Shown: positions 13,204-24,850, numbered from the stretch's first letter. The stretch is 64,000 nt of DNA from Eulemur rufifrons (GCF_041146395.1 NC_091010.1:46954001-47018000); one strand, 5' to 3'. Numbers and translations are program-made. Notes: generated by a model from the sequence alone, not told the origin.

Positions 13204-13786
13204 CTGATGGGCTGTTGGGGTTGGTGAAGGATCCCAAGAAGGCTGGGCGAAAACTTGCCCTAAAAGCCATTGACTGGGTAGCTTTTGGAGAGATCATATC
13301 TCCAAACCAAAAGGCTATTGCTAATTCCCTGAAATCTTGGAATGAGACCCTCACCCCCAAGTTGGCTGCTCTACCTGAGAATCCACCAGCTACAGACTGG
13401 GCTTACTACAGGGCCAACATGGCCAAGGCAGGCTTGGTGGATGACTTTGAGAAGAAGTTTAATGCCCTGAAGGTTCCTGTACCAGAGGATAAATACACTG
13501 CCCAAGTGGATGCTGAGAAGATGTGAAAACTTGTGCTGAGTTGGTGTCTCTCTCAAAGGCCAGGATTGAGGAATAGGAGAAACAGCTGGAGAAGATGAGG
13601 AACATAATTCCATTTGATCAGATGACCATTGAGGACTTGAATGAAGCCTTCCCGGAAAACAAGTTAGACAAGAAGAAGTATCCCTAGCAGCCTCACCAGC
13701 CAATGGAGAATTTATAAAATTGAGTCTGGGGGGCCCTTATATTACACACAGTGGACATTAAAAATAAAAATAATTATGTAGTTAAA
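13204..13786 (+). pseudogene. ATP5PD: Processed pseudogene of ATP5PD (ATP synthase subunit d)
   Basis: An intronless copy of the mRNA for mitochondrial F1Fo ATP synthase peripheral-stalk subunit d (ATP5PD, formerly ATP5H). The frame [18 protein letters not shown]...[24 protein letters not shown] is clear. It is dead: the start ATG is AAG at 13239-13241, a small deletion after DAE (about 13517) shifts the frame into TGA, and the C-terminal part (IIPFDQMTIEDLNEAFPENKLDKKKYP) continues in another frame with a stop near 13686. The 3'UTR and a degenerate A-rich tail follow to about 13775. A 12-bp direct repeat, AAATATTTTTCA, flanks it at 13192-13203 and 13787-13798, the target-site duplication of LINE-1-mediated retroposition. 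It lies in a DNMBP intron in the opposite orientation. Confidence 0.95.
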
Positions 13787-14175
13787 AAATATTTTTCATT
13801 TACTCTTAGAGACCTAAGGTGGAAGGGGAGGCAGCTGTGTATGCTCAGTCTCCCATCCTGCTCCTGGCTCTCTCGACCGCGATCCTTCCACTCTAATTTC
13901 CTATTGGAGTCCTGCTAGTCCTAGATTCCCAGATTATTCTTTGTTATTTACATTTCTGATGACATCTCAGCTCAAAGGCCTCTGGTACTCAGGCCAAAAG
14001 TGACATGCAGTCCCATTCTCCCTGGAACCCAGACCACTTGCAGTTTGTTGCCTGCCTCTCCTACTTTTCCTACTTTATGAATTATTTCTGAGTCTGGTGA
14101 ATATGAATGAAGTCTTCTCCAGAGGCTGATCATCCCCAAATTAAGGGACAGAATTTGAATTTCTGAATATGCAAG

Positions 14176-14390
14176 GTAGGAAGCAGTAAACTGTAGTAGT
14201 TAAAAACATAAGCTTAAATCCTAGTTCCCCTGGCAAATTACTTAATCTCTGTAAGCCTTAGTTTCCTCATCTATGAAGTTGCTATACGGAATATCCCTGT
14301 ACCTTTAGGCTGGCTATGAAGACTCTTTGTGTAAGCAAAGGGAGCGGGGCTAATATGCTAATAAATATTAGCTATTATTATTGTTGATGA
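14176..14390 (+). repeat. MIR SINE
   Basis: MIR core (AGTTAAAAACATAAGCTTAA, TTACTTAATCTCTGTAAGCC, TTTCCTCATCTATGAAG) ending near an ATTATTATTG tail. Confidence 0.8.
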
Positions 14391-14815
14391 AATCTAGTCC
14401 CTGGACCACAAAGATACACGACCCAGTTTTCTCATGAGTCTTAGCCTGGAAGTCTAGTCCTTAATAAAGCCAAGTTAAAGAAAATTATATTTAGGGACCT
14501 CCCATCTGCACAACTGCTGTGGATGCTACAGCAGTACAGGAGATATAAATGTCAACAACGGTATGATGTCTCTGAGGGTTGAGATTCCTTATCTGAGCAG
14601 CAAATGAAGTCAGGAGGCTACCATGGTCATAGGGTATATCAAGACAGAGCAATCTATTAATAATTGTGGTGATAGAATAGAAAATTAGGTAGTAAAAATG
14701 TAAATCATTCTTTGCTGATCAAAGATGGTAACATACCCCTAAAACACATGCGTAAGCTGTTACCTGCTCTTACAAGTATCAAGAAACCAGCATATATTAT
14801 TCCCAGATCACTTAC

Positions 14816-16822
14816 CTCTAAGTTGCTGGAGTTCCACATTCAAACTTTCAATGTTGCTCTCACAGAACTCAAGATTCTCAAGGGTCTCTGCCCTTAATGA
14901 TTCATCCTGCTTCTCCTCCAGCAGTAAGTTTAGCTCCTCTTGAGCCCTGTTGTACATATCCAAGTCCTGCTCCATCTCCTGGATCTTCACCAACACTAGG
15001 GGACAGGGGGAAGTTTGGTCCATACTCTTTTCCGTGTGCTCAGGGCCCTCCTTTTCTAGGGTCTCATAGCCAGGAGAGTGATGGGTCAGGAGCTTGGGGG
15101 ACGCTGCGTTCATTCTCTGCTGTGCCAAGGGAGGCAGGGGAGCTGGGCGAGAGGGTCGCACAGCCAAGGGTGGTGCAGGTTTTGGGTTCTGGTCAACCAG
15201 CAGATGGGGAGAAGTGGATGCCGGAGTACAGGGACGGGGTGGCGGTGGCCTTAGGACCTTTCTCCTCTCGGGCAGCTCCTGCTGGGTGATTAACTTTGAG
15301 GAACCTCGGACAATATCCTTCTCGGAGTTAAAGTCCATGATGGAAAAGTGGCGTAAAATTTTATCTGGCTCTGTGCCAGGCCCTGCCAGGCTCTTCTCAA
15401 ACTCTATCAGTTGTTGTGTCAACTTAGAATCCAGGTCAACGCTGCCATCTCCCTGTGAAAGCGTCGTTGACTCCACAGCGAGCCCCTTGCCTTGCGGACT
15501 AGGCTTCATCTCCGATCTCTCTGATGTGGAGTAAAAGCTGGACACATTTTCTTTGGGTATAAGGTGCTTTTTAGCACACCTGGCTATGCTCTGGAGCTGA
15601 GAGCTCAACTGGCTGGGTTTGACCACCCTGGAGGCTGAAAGTGAGGAGCCCCTGTGAAGAGGGGGCACCGGCCTCTGAAGAGTGTTCGGCTGGGAATACG
15701 CTCTTTTGGGAGGTAGGCTGGTGTAGTCTCTAGTCCTTGCTTCCAGAGGAAGAAGGTCAGAGTACTGTTCTGAGCGTGGGTGGCTCCCTCCGGCTGCAGA
15801 GTAATACTGGCTTTTCTGCAGTCTGGGATGAGAAGGTACCTGAGGTTGGGAGGAAATACCGTTGGCTACCCCCAAAGGGTCCATCGTGGAAGAGTCTTTG
15901 GCAAGAGGCTTTTCGTGCTCCACGCCTGGGCTTCTCGGGGGCCCTCCTGAGGTGCCTTCATCCTGGTAAGAGTTTATGTTTGCCTCATACTCAGAAGTCA
16001 GATGACCTAGGGGAGAGGTGGATGTTTCAGAAATAACATAGCTGGACTTCTCTGCCTCATACTCACAAGATTCATGACTTTGTTCCTCTACTACTAAGGA
16101 ATCCTCCAAACAACCCAGAGAAGTTTCAGGGATCTTGGCAAGGTTGCCTTCCTGAGGCAGGGCCATGTTTTCCTCCATCTGTGCGCCAGGACATAACTTC
16201 ACAAACCGGTAAGGAAAGACGCCTGTCCTGCCCTTCAGCGAGCCTTCTAGCCAGCCATCTTCCAGGGTCGCCAGAATTCGGATTTTATCCCCAACCTCAA
16301 AATCCAGTTCATTCGGCTCCAGGGCTTGGAATCTGTAGAGGGCGATCCCGTAGGTCCCCGGCTGCCCGTCATCCTCGTCTGGCCCCCTCTCTTCTTCTTC
16401 TATGGGGGTGTCTACTTCACCGTTAACAAGGCCGTCATCTTGATTTCCAGAACTTACCAACTCATCCACAGTCCGCAGGGGCCCCAAAAGCTCTACAAAA
16501 CCTTCCGGAAAAATGCCTCTTCGGCCCTCTAACTCCCCCTCAAACCAGCCTGGTTCGGGAACTCCAATAATGGTAATCACATCCCCTTCCCTGAAGTCCA
16601 ACTCCTCATCCAGCTGGGCAGAAAGCCCCATCAGGGCCCGGGCTTGTCCCATGGAATATTCAGGAATCTCAAGCAGGGCACTCTGGGAGTGCCACTGCTG
16701 GCTCTGTGAGGAGAGGCAGAGCTCGCGGACACACGACGATGGGAAGAAGCCCCGGGCACCCCAGCAGCTTCGGCCCTGCAGCCAGCCTGCAGCGGGACTG
16801 CCATCGAGAATCACGAGGTCAC
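14816..16822 (-). CDS. DNMBP: DNMBP large coding exon (SH3-2 to SH3-4, Pro-rich linker, coiled-coil start)
   Basis: A 2007-bp minus-strand exon, with acceptor TTTCTTCAG|GTGACC (first base 16822) and donor CTTAGAG|GTAAGT (last base 14816). It is open throughout (2 + 668 codons + 1), giving about residue 758 of the protein at its end. Visible domains: the rest of SH3-2 (GDLVILDG...GWLQGR...GFFPSSCV); SH3-3 (ARALMGLSAQLDEELDFREGD...GWFEGELEGRRGIFPEGFV); SH3-4 (GIALYRFQALEPNELDFEVGD...GWLEGSLKGRTGVFPYRFV). The dynamin-binding SH3 surface residues (ALYRF-type motif, WLEG/WFEG Trp, PxxFV) are kept. A Ser/Pro-rich, probably disordered linker of about 400 residues follows, with polyproline runs (LRPPPPRP, RPAPLPP). 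Near the end is a charged heptad-rich segment (EMEQDLDMYNRAQEELNLLLEEK), the start of the coiled coil that precedes the DH domain. The DH, BAR and C-terminal SH3 exons are not in the window. Reading frames within this span on the + strand are shadows. Confidence 0.96.
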
Positions 16823-17380
16823 CTGAAGAAAGAGAGACAAAGAGAATGACCTCAGTTATCACCCCAGCAGGACGTTCTTATAAAAGTACAACTCATCATT
16901 TTAAACAGCTACCAAATTCAAGGAAATATACACCTAGGGTTTTAAGAGCATGAACACTTGTGACAATTTAATAAATGGAAAATTCCTATAAACCTATGGT
17001 TCTCAAAGAGTGACCCATGGGGAACCCAAGGGGTGGGTCCCTGAAATCCTTTCAGGGGCTCTGTGAGCTCAAAACCATTTTCACAATAACACTAAGATTT
17101 TATCTACATTTTTCATTGTGTTGACATCTGCAATGATCGTGCAAATGCAATGGTGGGTAAAAATGCTGGCAATGTATAAACCAAGGGAGTGGCAACAAAT
17201 TACAGGAATTGTCACTGAATGGTCACTGTATTCTTTACCACCCTGCACTCATGGTTTTAAAAAAAGACAAGATCACTTAAAAACATCCTTGATAAAACAA
17301 TATAAATAATTCATTGTGACAATATGGGAATTACACATAAAACACTTTTACTGGCTGTCTCAAGGAGAAGTGCTTGAGCA

Positions 17381-17577
17381 ACTGAGGAGTGATATTGGTT
17401 TACATTTTTATAAATCATTTTACTTTTTTTGTTTTAAATCATTTATTGTTTTTAGAAACAAGGTATCTGTTATGTTGCCCAGGCTGGACTGGAACTGGGC
17501 TCGGGCGATCCTCCGTCCCAGTCACCCAACTAGCTGGGACTATAGGCATGTGTCACTGCACCCGATTGTAAATCTTT
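17381..17577 (-). repeat. Left arm of 197-bp inverted duplication (contains Alu monomer, antisense)
   Basis: This segment is the reverse complement of 18259-18455 over 197 bases, with about 10 mismatches (about 95% identity) and no length difference. It holds an antisense Alu left-monomer-like sequence (about 17455-17565) plus 3' tail and hAT flank. The first roughly 85 bases, outside the Alu part, are identical between arms. It sits where the hAT transposase coding sequence should continue, replacing a short piece of it. It therefore appears to be the derived copy. Confidence 0.9.
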
Positions 17578-18258
17578 ACACCATTTTATGTGCAAGAATG
17601 ATTGACAGACAACTGTGGTTATTCAGGCTTAACTATCTGGCAGACATTTTCTCCAAAACGAAAGAAGTGGTCCGTAACATCAAGGAAAACAAGTGACAAT
17701 ACTTGTTGCCAATGATAAAATTCCAACCTCTAAGCAAAAATTAGAATTTTGGAAAACTTGTACCTCCTACCATAATGTGACAGCTTTCCTATACTTAAAG
17801 ATGTTTCTGATGATATCACTATAAATATTAACAGATAATTTTTTGATATTGTATAATGAAATGTTCAACATTTGGAAAAACTGACTAACTCACTGAATCA
17901 ATATTTTCCAATGTATGACATTATAAAATCATTTAGGGCTAAAGATTCATTCCAAAATCAAGATAAATTAATGGATTTTAGTATAATAGTAGGAAAGGTT
18001 CACTGATATAGTGATATAGATGCCACACTGCAATTATCCCTTAAGAAACTACCATTTGTTGCATTTTGGTGCAGTATCAAAGATGAATATTCATAATCAT
18101 CTGAAAAAACTATTAAAATACCCCATTTTGCCTCCCTTTACATATGTGTGTGAAGCTGGATTTTCTTTATATACTTCAACCAAAACAACATATTGCAACA
18201 CACTGAATACAGATGCAAATATGAGAATCCAGTTTTCTTCTATTTAGTCAAACATTCA

Positions 18259-18455
18259 AAAGATTTACAATCGGGTGCAGTGGCACATGCCTGTAGTCCC
18301 AGCTACTTGGGAGACTGGGACTGAGGATTGCTTGAGCCCAGTTCAAGTCCAGCCTGGGCAACATAGCAGATACCTTGTTTCTAAAAACAATAAATGATTT
18401 AAAACAAAAAAAGTAAAATGATTTATAAAAATGTAAACCAATATCACTCCTCAGT
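18259..18455 (+). repeat. Right arm of 197-bp inverted duplication (Alu monomer inserted in hAT 3' region)
   Basis: An Alu-monomer-like SINE (about 18270-18390, + strand) with an A-rich tail sits inside the 3' non-coding part of the hAT element. The hAT sequence on either side appears collinear, so this looks like the original locus from which the left arm was copied. Arm ends are sharp: matching starts at 18259 and stops at 18455. Confidence 0.9.
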
Positions 18456-19308
18456 AAATTTTTTTGTTCGGAAAACTAGTTATTTTTCAGAAAAAATGTT
18501 ATTTAAATTAATATGTAATGGGCTTTTAAATGAATTGATAATTTTTTTAAGTTCCCAGTTCTAATAACTAATATGACAAATATCAATAGATATAGCCCAA
18601 ATAAGCAAAAGCTCTTTAGGGGTCTCAATAACTTTTAAAAGTGTGTAGGAATCCTAAAACCCAAAAGTTTTCTAATCAATGGTGCCCAGCTTAAAAAAAA
18701 ATAAAAACACAAAAACCCAAAGTTTGAAAAACACTGCTATAAACAATGTTACTGTAACCCACACCACTGGATCAGTTTGTAAGTGACAAAAGAATATCCT
18801 ATAGCCCTTTGGATAGGGTTCATCATTAACTGAATTTCTAGCACTAAATTTTATTCATTATCAAATATGTAACAGGTAAAGAAGTTTTCAGGAATGGGTT
18901 CTCTGAGGTAAAGGTCATGAGCAGTAAGCTCTTCATCCATTTTCTCCGTAGTTCTTGAGCTATCCCTATCCTGAAAATACATTATAAGATCTTAAAAGAA
19001 TTTTCTAGTAATCAGCACTTTTGTTTTTGAAAGTAACCAATTTTCAGGCTATCTTCACAAAACATAAGCTGAACAGTTAGCGTCTGTCTTACTGAAAAAC
19101 TTGAGGTAAAACAAAGGATAACAGCACGGTATTTGTTTCTGGAAAAACTATAAAATTCAGTCGTATGATTTACCTCAGTTTTTTAAAAAAAATGACTCTA
19201 TAATTTGGTAATCAATTGTTTTATAACAAACTCTTAATTATCTGATTATAAACTGTTCATTTGTGGATTATCAATTTTAATCTTACAGTTAAGATTAAAG
19301 TTAATCTT

Positions 19309-19650
19309 GGCCGGGCGCGGTGGCTCACGCCTGTAATCCTAGCACTCTGGGAGGCCGAGGCGGGTGGATTGCTCAAGGTCAGGAGTTCGAGACCAGCCTG
19401 AGCGAGACCCCGTCTCTACTAAAAATAGAAAGACATTATATGGACAACTAAAAATCTATACAGAAAAAATTAGCCGGGCATAGTGGCGCATGCCTGTAGT
19501 CCCAGCTACTTGGGAGGCTGAGGCAGTAGGATCGCTTAAGCCCAGGAGTCTGAGGTTGCTGTGAGCTAAGCTGACGCCACGGCACTCACTCTAGCCTGGG
19601 CAACAAAGTGAGACTCTGTCTCAACAAAAAAAAAAAAAAAAAAAAAAAAT
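19309..19650 (+). mobile_element. Alu SINE (strepsirrhine-type, young)
   Basis: Full-length, CpG-rich Alu with a poly-A tail. Direct repeat AAAGTTAATCTT lies at 19297-19308 and 19651-19662. It shows the lineage-diagnostic linker (TATACAGAAAAAATTAGCC) and right-arm CACTCACTCTAGCC. Confidence 0.95.
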
Positions 19651-20506
19651 AAAGTTAATCTTAACCATAATCTTATAGTTGAAACCTTCCTCTCACCTGG
19701 CGCTTAATTCAACTTTCCTTCCATGAGCAGAGGTGCTCAAGAAATGCTACTGGCCCAGGTAGAATAAAACCGGCGTAGCAAAGTATCTAGCAAAATCATA
19801 CGGGTCATTTTATAGTCAAGCATGTTGGAAAACTAGGTTATCTTCCAGGCTCTTGATTTTCATATGCTCTTGATTTTTTTAACCTAGCAAAGAAATTATC
19901 ACTTGTACCACTAATTCTGACACTTGTATTTCTATAATACTATACAGCACCTAACATAAGGTTTTAGACTTAGTGGGAGATGTCCAATGTATTTTCACGG
20001 ATTTGGTATTATTTTGCTTAGATGTTCCCAAGAAATAGGGTCCTATATTTCTATGTTCCTTTAACTTATGATTCCATATCCATTGGTCAGAGCTTGGGGT
20101 CCTGAGAATTGTAAGTGATTCCTCCCCCCGTGACCCTAAGTCATCCACTGGAGCCACAGAGGGAACTCACTGGTGACTGACTGCTGTTCAGACACAATGG
20201 GCCTCTTGGTGAACAGGAAGAAGAAAAGCGTGCCATAACTCCCACTCTTCTGGCTTTGAAATGGACTGGCTTTCTTAAAGCTGTAGAATTGCAATATTTT
20301 CGTAGTTTTGCTAGATCTCCAGGAAACCATATAATAGTGCTTGTTTTCCTATCTATTTCCAGCAGGGTAACTTTTGATAAGGTTTATTACCTAGCAGACT
20401 GTCATTCTGTTGGTTATTTCTCCATAATAAAAGTGAATTTTCAAACAAATCACAACTTACACCCTGGAAAGCACTTTAGTGATCATTTAGCTCAAGGATC
20501 TTTTTT

Positions 20507-20813
<307 letters not shown>

Positions 20814-21904
20814 TAGCCCTGTTACTAAGTTTGTCTGCATGAGTCTCATTTTCATCAGAAAGAGTCATGCAAGCGATTCCCTTGGGGCCCTAGGTGATTC
20901 CTTAGGGATGGAGGCTGCCTGGTGGTCATTTCCAGACTTCTGAAACGTTAACATGAGGAGCTCCTGGAATAGCTTGCTCAGATTTTGAGAACAGAAAAAT
21001 AGGATGTGTGGTGACCCTTAGGGTCAGCCTGAGCCTTTGGTTTACGCACAATTAATCCCAGCCACACTGCTTGTTTCCTCTGGTTGGATTTTTTTATTTG
21101 AACAGGAAATGTGTTACTCATAAAATGATAAGAACAAATGCAGGTCTTCTTAGGATCCAACATGAGCAGTCTGACTGCAGCAGTAGGATCTTCTCTGACC
21201 CCTCCCATGGCTCTCTCTGAATGCCCAGGGAACTGCGGGCTTCAGGCAGACTGACCACATGAGGATCTTATTTAGGTTTCCAATTCAGCCATGTCAAAAC
21301 TTTAATCCTGATATCGCAAACTCATGGCGTCCCAGATTTACAACACATGCTTTGACTGATAAATACCATTTATCAGTTTATTTTTTTATTGGCTTTTTGT
21401 TTTCGGGGAGGAGATGGCCTAGAAACATGAGATTATAGGCAAGGGATAAGCATTCTTATCCTTTGTGAGGCAATTATTAGGGATATTCTATCACTCCCCA
21501 TAATACTTACTAATACTTACTAATTTTTTTCTCTCCTCTTTCTCTGGTTTCTCTGTCTTTTCCTTGTTATACTCTTTTGTTTTCGTTTCGTTTCTGTTTT
21601 TTGGGTTTTTTTTAACTTTTACTTCTTTTCCTCTTTCTCTTTTTTCCTCTCTTTACTTACTGGCCACCTGTGTTGACCCTTGCTCTAAGAAACAGTCTTG
21701 TTTTCCAGTTTAACTGTAATTCAAAATACAAGGAACAGTCCAAACCAACTGGATCGCTTATGGAAAAGGAGGAAGAGTGACACCTGCTGGAAGAACCACT
21801 GGTGGTTCTGATTCCAGACAGAATCTCCCTGGAAGAATGTACATCCCCACGAAACTTCACAGAATTATCTGCGAAACCCAGGAACCCAGGTTAAGGGCAA
21901 TGAG

Positions 21905-22110
21905 AATAGCTAATATTTATCAAGTGCTTGCCTATTGCCAGATGCTTTATATGTATAACCTCATTTAATCCCCACAATAACCCTGAGGTGGGTATTATCA
22001 TCTTCATTTTACAGACAAGAAAACTGAGGCTTAACTAACTAGCCCAAGTTTACAGCTATTAAGTGGTAAACTTGGATATAAACCTAGGGCCTCAGAATTC
22101 TTATCTCCTA
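21905..22110 (-). repeat. MIR SINE (antisense)
   Basis: Typical antisense MIR: CTCATTTAATCCCCACAATA, CATTTTACAGACAAGAAAAC, CAGCTATTAAGTGG. It is followed by an AT-dinucleotide-rich stretch (22125-22175). Confidence 0.85.
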
Positions 22111-22202
22111 ATATAGTGCCTGTTCTGAATACATATATACATATATAAATTATATATATTCGTATATATAATTTTATTTCATTAATCCTAATGATACTTC
22201 TT

Positions 22203-22532
22203 TTTTTTTTTTTTTGAGACAGAGTCTTGCTTTGTTGCCCAGGCTAGAGTGAGTGCCCTGACGTCAGTCTAGCTCACAGCAACCTCAAACTCCTGGGCTC
22301 AAGCAATCCTACTGCCTCAGCCTCCTGAGTAGCTGGGACTACAGGCATGCACCACCATGCCCAGCTATTTTTTTCTATATATATTTTAGTTGGCCAGATA
22401 ATTTCTTTCTATTTTTAGTAGAGACGGGGTCTCTCTTGCTCAGGCTGGTCTCGAACTCCTGACCTAGAGCGATCCACCCGCCTCGGCCTCCCAGAGTGCT
22501 AGGATTACAGGTGTGAGCCACCTCGCTGGGCC
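22203..22532 (-). mobile_element. Alu SINE (strepsirrhine-type)
   Basis: Full-length antisense Alu with a 15-bp direct repeat, CTAATGATACTTCTT, at 22188-22202 and 22533-22547. Confidence 0.93.
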
Positions 22533-24069
22533 CTAATGATACTTCTTAAAGGTAAATAAATAACAATTAACTAAAAGGCACATGGTAGAACACAATGGTA
22601 CTCTCACATATTCTTAAGGTTTCCAAGTCCCCTCCTGACACATTCCATCGCCAATGTTTTGTTTACACAGAAGAGGAGAAGCTACACTACACTGAGGGTT
22701 ACTAAGGAAAGATAAAGCTACAACAGTGATCAGGATTAACAGTACCAGAGCACAGGGCGAAAGGAATGTACACTACTCATGAGCTGAAACACCGATCTAA
22801 TGGTGTTTTCAGTCTAGGGAGTAGAAGGGTCATCCCACTAGACTTGAAAATCAGGAAGCCTAGACTCAAGTCTGATAAACTATATGTGGTACAAAACAAT
22901 ATATGCATTTTTTCAGCCATTTTGTTTCCAGCTAGCAAAATTAATATCTGTTGACATGACCTGTCATGTATAGAAAACAAGAGGAATTAAAATTGCTGTG
23001 TCTTAAGCTAAGTTTCCCAGAAAAATACAAATTTCATAGATACACCTAACTTCTCCAACTTCAAAGGCTGGCGTTTTCCAATAGGAAGAGACATACAGAG
23101 CTGAAACAGACATGAAAGGCATAGAAGGAAAGCTGTCTGGCCAGTGATTATTGGCAGTAGAGTATCACACAGGAGAGAATGAGATAGAACCACTGATAAC
23201 TAGTACATCTCTTTCTCTTCCCTCCTTCCCTACCTGTCCCCCTGCCCTGCATCCTCCTCCTTTGGAGTTCACTTACAATTTTAAGCTTATTAGGCTTAAT
23301 TGGTTAAAAGGTAGTCAAGATAAGATCTACAGATTCCAGGACCTGCTCTGACCTTGAATGAGTCTTAGTACAGGTGACTCATGGTGCCTGGGTCTTCCTG
23401 AGAACCTCTCAGATGGCCACGCTATCTGATTAAAATCCAGGCTAACCACACCCTCTGCACATCTCTGGCAGGAGTCACTGTGCTCTTGCCCTGTCTCTGT
23501 TCTATCTGGGGCTGGTCTGACATGAACTATAGGCCTCCACTGGGAGAGCTATGAGTAAGGGCAGATCAGGTCCTTGCTATAATCTGTTGATCTATTTCTT
23601 CCCAATGTTCATTAAGCAAGGAAGTATACAGAATAGAGATGGAGGATGAGTATAAACTGAAGCACAAGAAACTCTCAAAATAGATTTTGAGGATTAAGGT
23701 CAAAATCCAATATTCTTTTCTTCTCACTAAGTGTTAGAGAAGTTTGCTAGGTTTTTCTGATTATGTGTGAATGTGTGGGGCAGGGGGTGGGGGAGTAAGA
23801 CATTAAGCCCATCCCTTTTGTGCCATACTCAAAAGAGCAAGTAACAATATTAGTAACAAACCTATCATTTTGGTGACCGAGTCATCACAAAATTGGATTG
23901 ATCAAAACCCTCAGTCTATAGAACACTACTGGTTTCTCTCTTTACACAGAAATGTATGGACTTAAGCACACTTTTGAAATGGTATATAATTTATAGTTCA
24001 TATATCTATCTGAATGTAAGAAGTGAGAAATACGTGGATACCACCGAGAGATGACTATGACTGTTTTAA

Positions 24070-24393
24070 CACATTAAGTGCCATGTGAGTTGTATTTAAC
24101 TCATGCTAGTTTTGAGCCCGCGGCCTCGTGAAGCACATGAAGACTCAATTCTCTGAAACAAATTGAATAAGTATATTGTGAGTCACGTACAACTCAATTG
24201 GCATGCAGTGAAAAAACTGATTCTAGCGCTGCGTGAGTTGCGTATAAAACTCACGCATAGAAAACAATAAATAACAAATTTTTCATTAAATTAGAAAGGA
24301 TCATTTTGTTTTCAAAGCTTTTATTCTATTTTTGTAATAAAACACTGTGGCCCCAGGGAAAAATTTTTTTTTTCTAGTGTGGCAATCAGTGTG
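24070..24393. mobile_element. piggyBac-like MITE flanked by TTAA
   Basis: A 324-bp element flanked on both sides by TTAA (24066-24069 and 24394-24397). Imperfect terminal repeats read CACATTAAGTGCCA on the left and CACACTGATTGCCA (reverse complement) on the right. TTAA duplication is specific to the piggyBac superfamily. There is no coding capacity. The interior has several GAGTT/AACTC short palindromes, including GCGTGAGTT...AACTCACGC at about 24222-24248, and retains several CpGs, suggesting a fairly young insertion. Non-autonomous piggyBac families are described in mouse lemur; assignment to one of them needs a library search. Confidence 0.75.
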
Positions 24394-24689
24394 TTAAATC
24401 ACTTTCTTTTAAACTGGCTCTGAGGGGCACTTTTATAACATTATTTAATGATGGGGTGGTAAAATGGGGCTGGTTTGCATCTGTCTCTTAATTTCTATAT
24501 CAAAATCCTGCTTTACCGTAGGCATTAATAAATAGTAATATTGTAGCAAAGCCATACTAATTTTTGTGGGGAAAAAGATAAATACATAGTCTGAGGTGTG
24601 GCTATAGCATGGGGGCATTGGGAAGATCGTGCTGGACTTAGAATATGTTATGACTTCACATTCTGCGGCCACAACTTCTCACCTGCAGC

Positions 24690-24850
24690 TAGCAGTCTTT
24701 GAATCTCACCCTCATTATTTACAAAATACAGTTAATAATGCCCACTTTGCAACCTCCCAGCTGTGTTGAGGATCAAATGAGAATGTATTTGTGAGAAAAT
24801 ACTGTGAAAACTGTAAAATCCTACTAAAATATAAGGCATTATTATTGTCC
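24690..24850 (+). repeat. MIR SINE remnant
   Basis: The second half of MIR: CCTCATTATTTACAAAATAC, GTTGAGGATCAAATGAGAAT, ending in ATTATTATTG. Confidence 0.65.

Larger units (their letters stand above)
364..14815 (-). other. DNMBP: DNMBP intron after the large exon (partial)
   Basis: Non-coding apart from the edge ORF. Beyond the listed repeats and the ATP5PD pseudogene, the stretches at about 2411-3785, 6495-8630, 8996-10320 and 11115-13190 hold no gene or RNA I can recognise. Short ORFs at 11312-11944 and 12475-13105 have no recognisable domains or splice context and look like chance or old-repeat frames. Confidence 0.8.
16994..18736 (+). mobile_element. hAT-type DNA transposon (Zaphod-like) with 8-bp target-site duplication
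   Basis: A 1743-bp element with imperfect terminal inverted repeats (left TATGGTTCTCAAAGAGTG, right TTTGAAAAACACTG). It is flanked by a perfect 8-bp duplication, CTATAAAC, at 16986-16993 and 18737-18744, the hallmark of hAT transposons. Transposase remnants include WLSQGEVLEQL (about 17352) and RQLWLFRLNYLADIFSK (about 17608), of the type seen in Zaphod-related hAT transposases. The coding frame is interrupted and the element is inactive. It contains a 197-bp inverted duplication, listed separately. It lies in the DNMBP intron just upstream of the large exon. Confidence 0.85.

Noticed and set aside
15094..16953. Several + strand ORFs of 80-146 codons opposite the large DNMBP exon
   Set aside because: They mirror the real coding exon on the other strand and carry no recognisable protein signature.
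17316..17696. A 126-codon + strand ORF that could look like a gene
   Set aside because: It joins hAT transposase fragments with an inserted Alu-containing inverted duplication; a composite of dead repeats.
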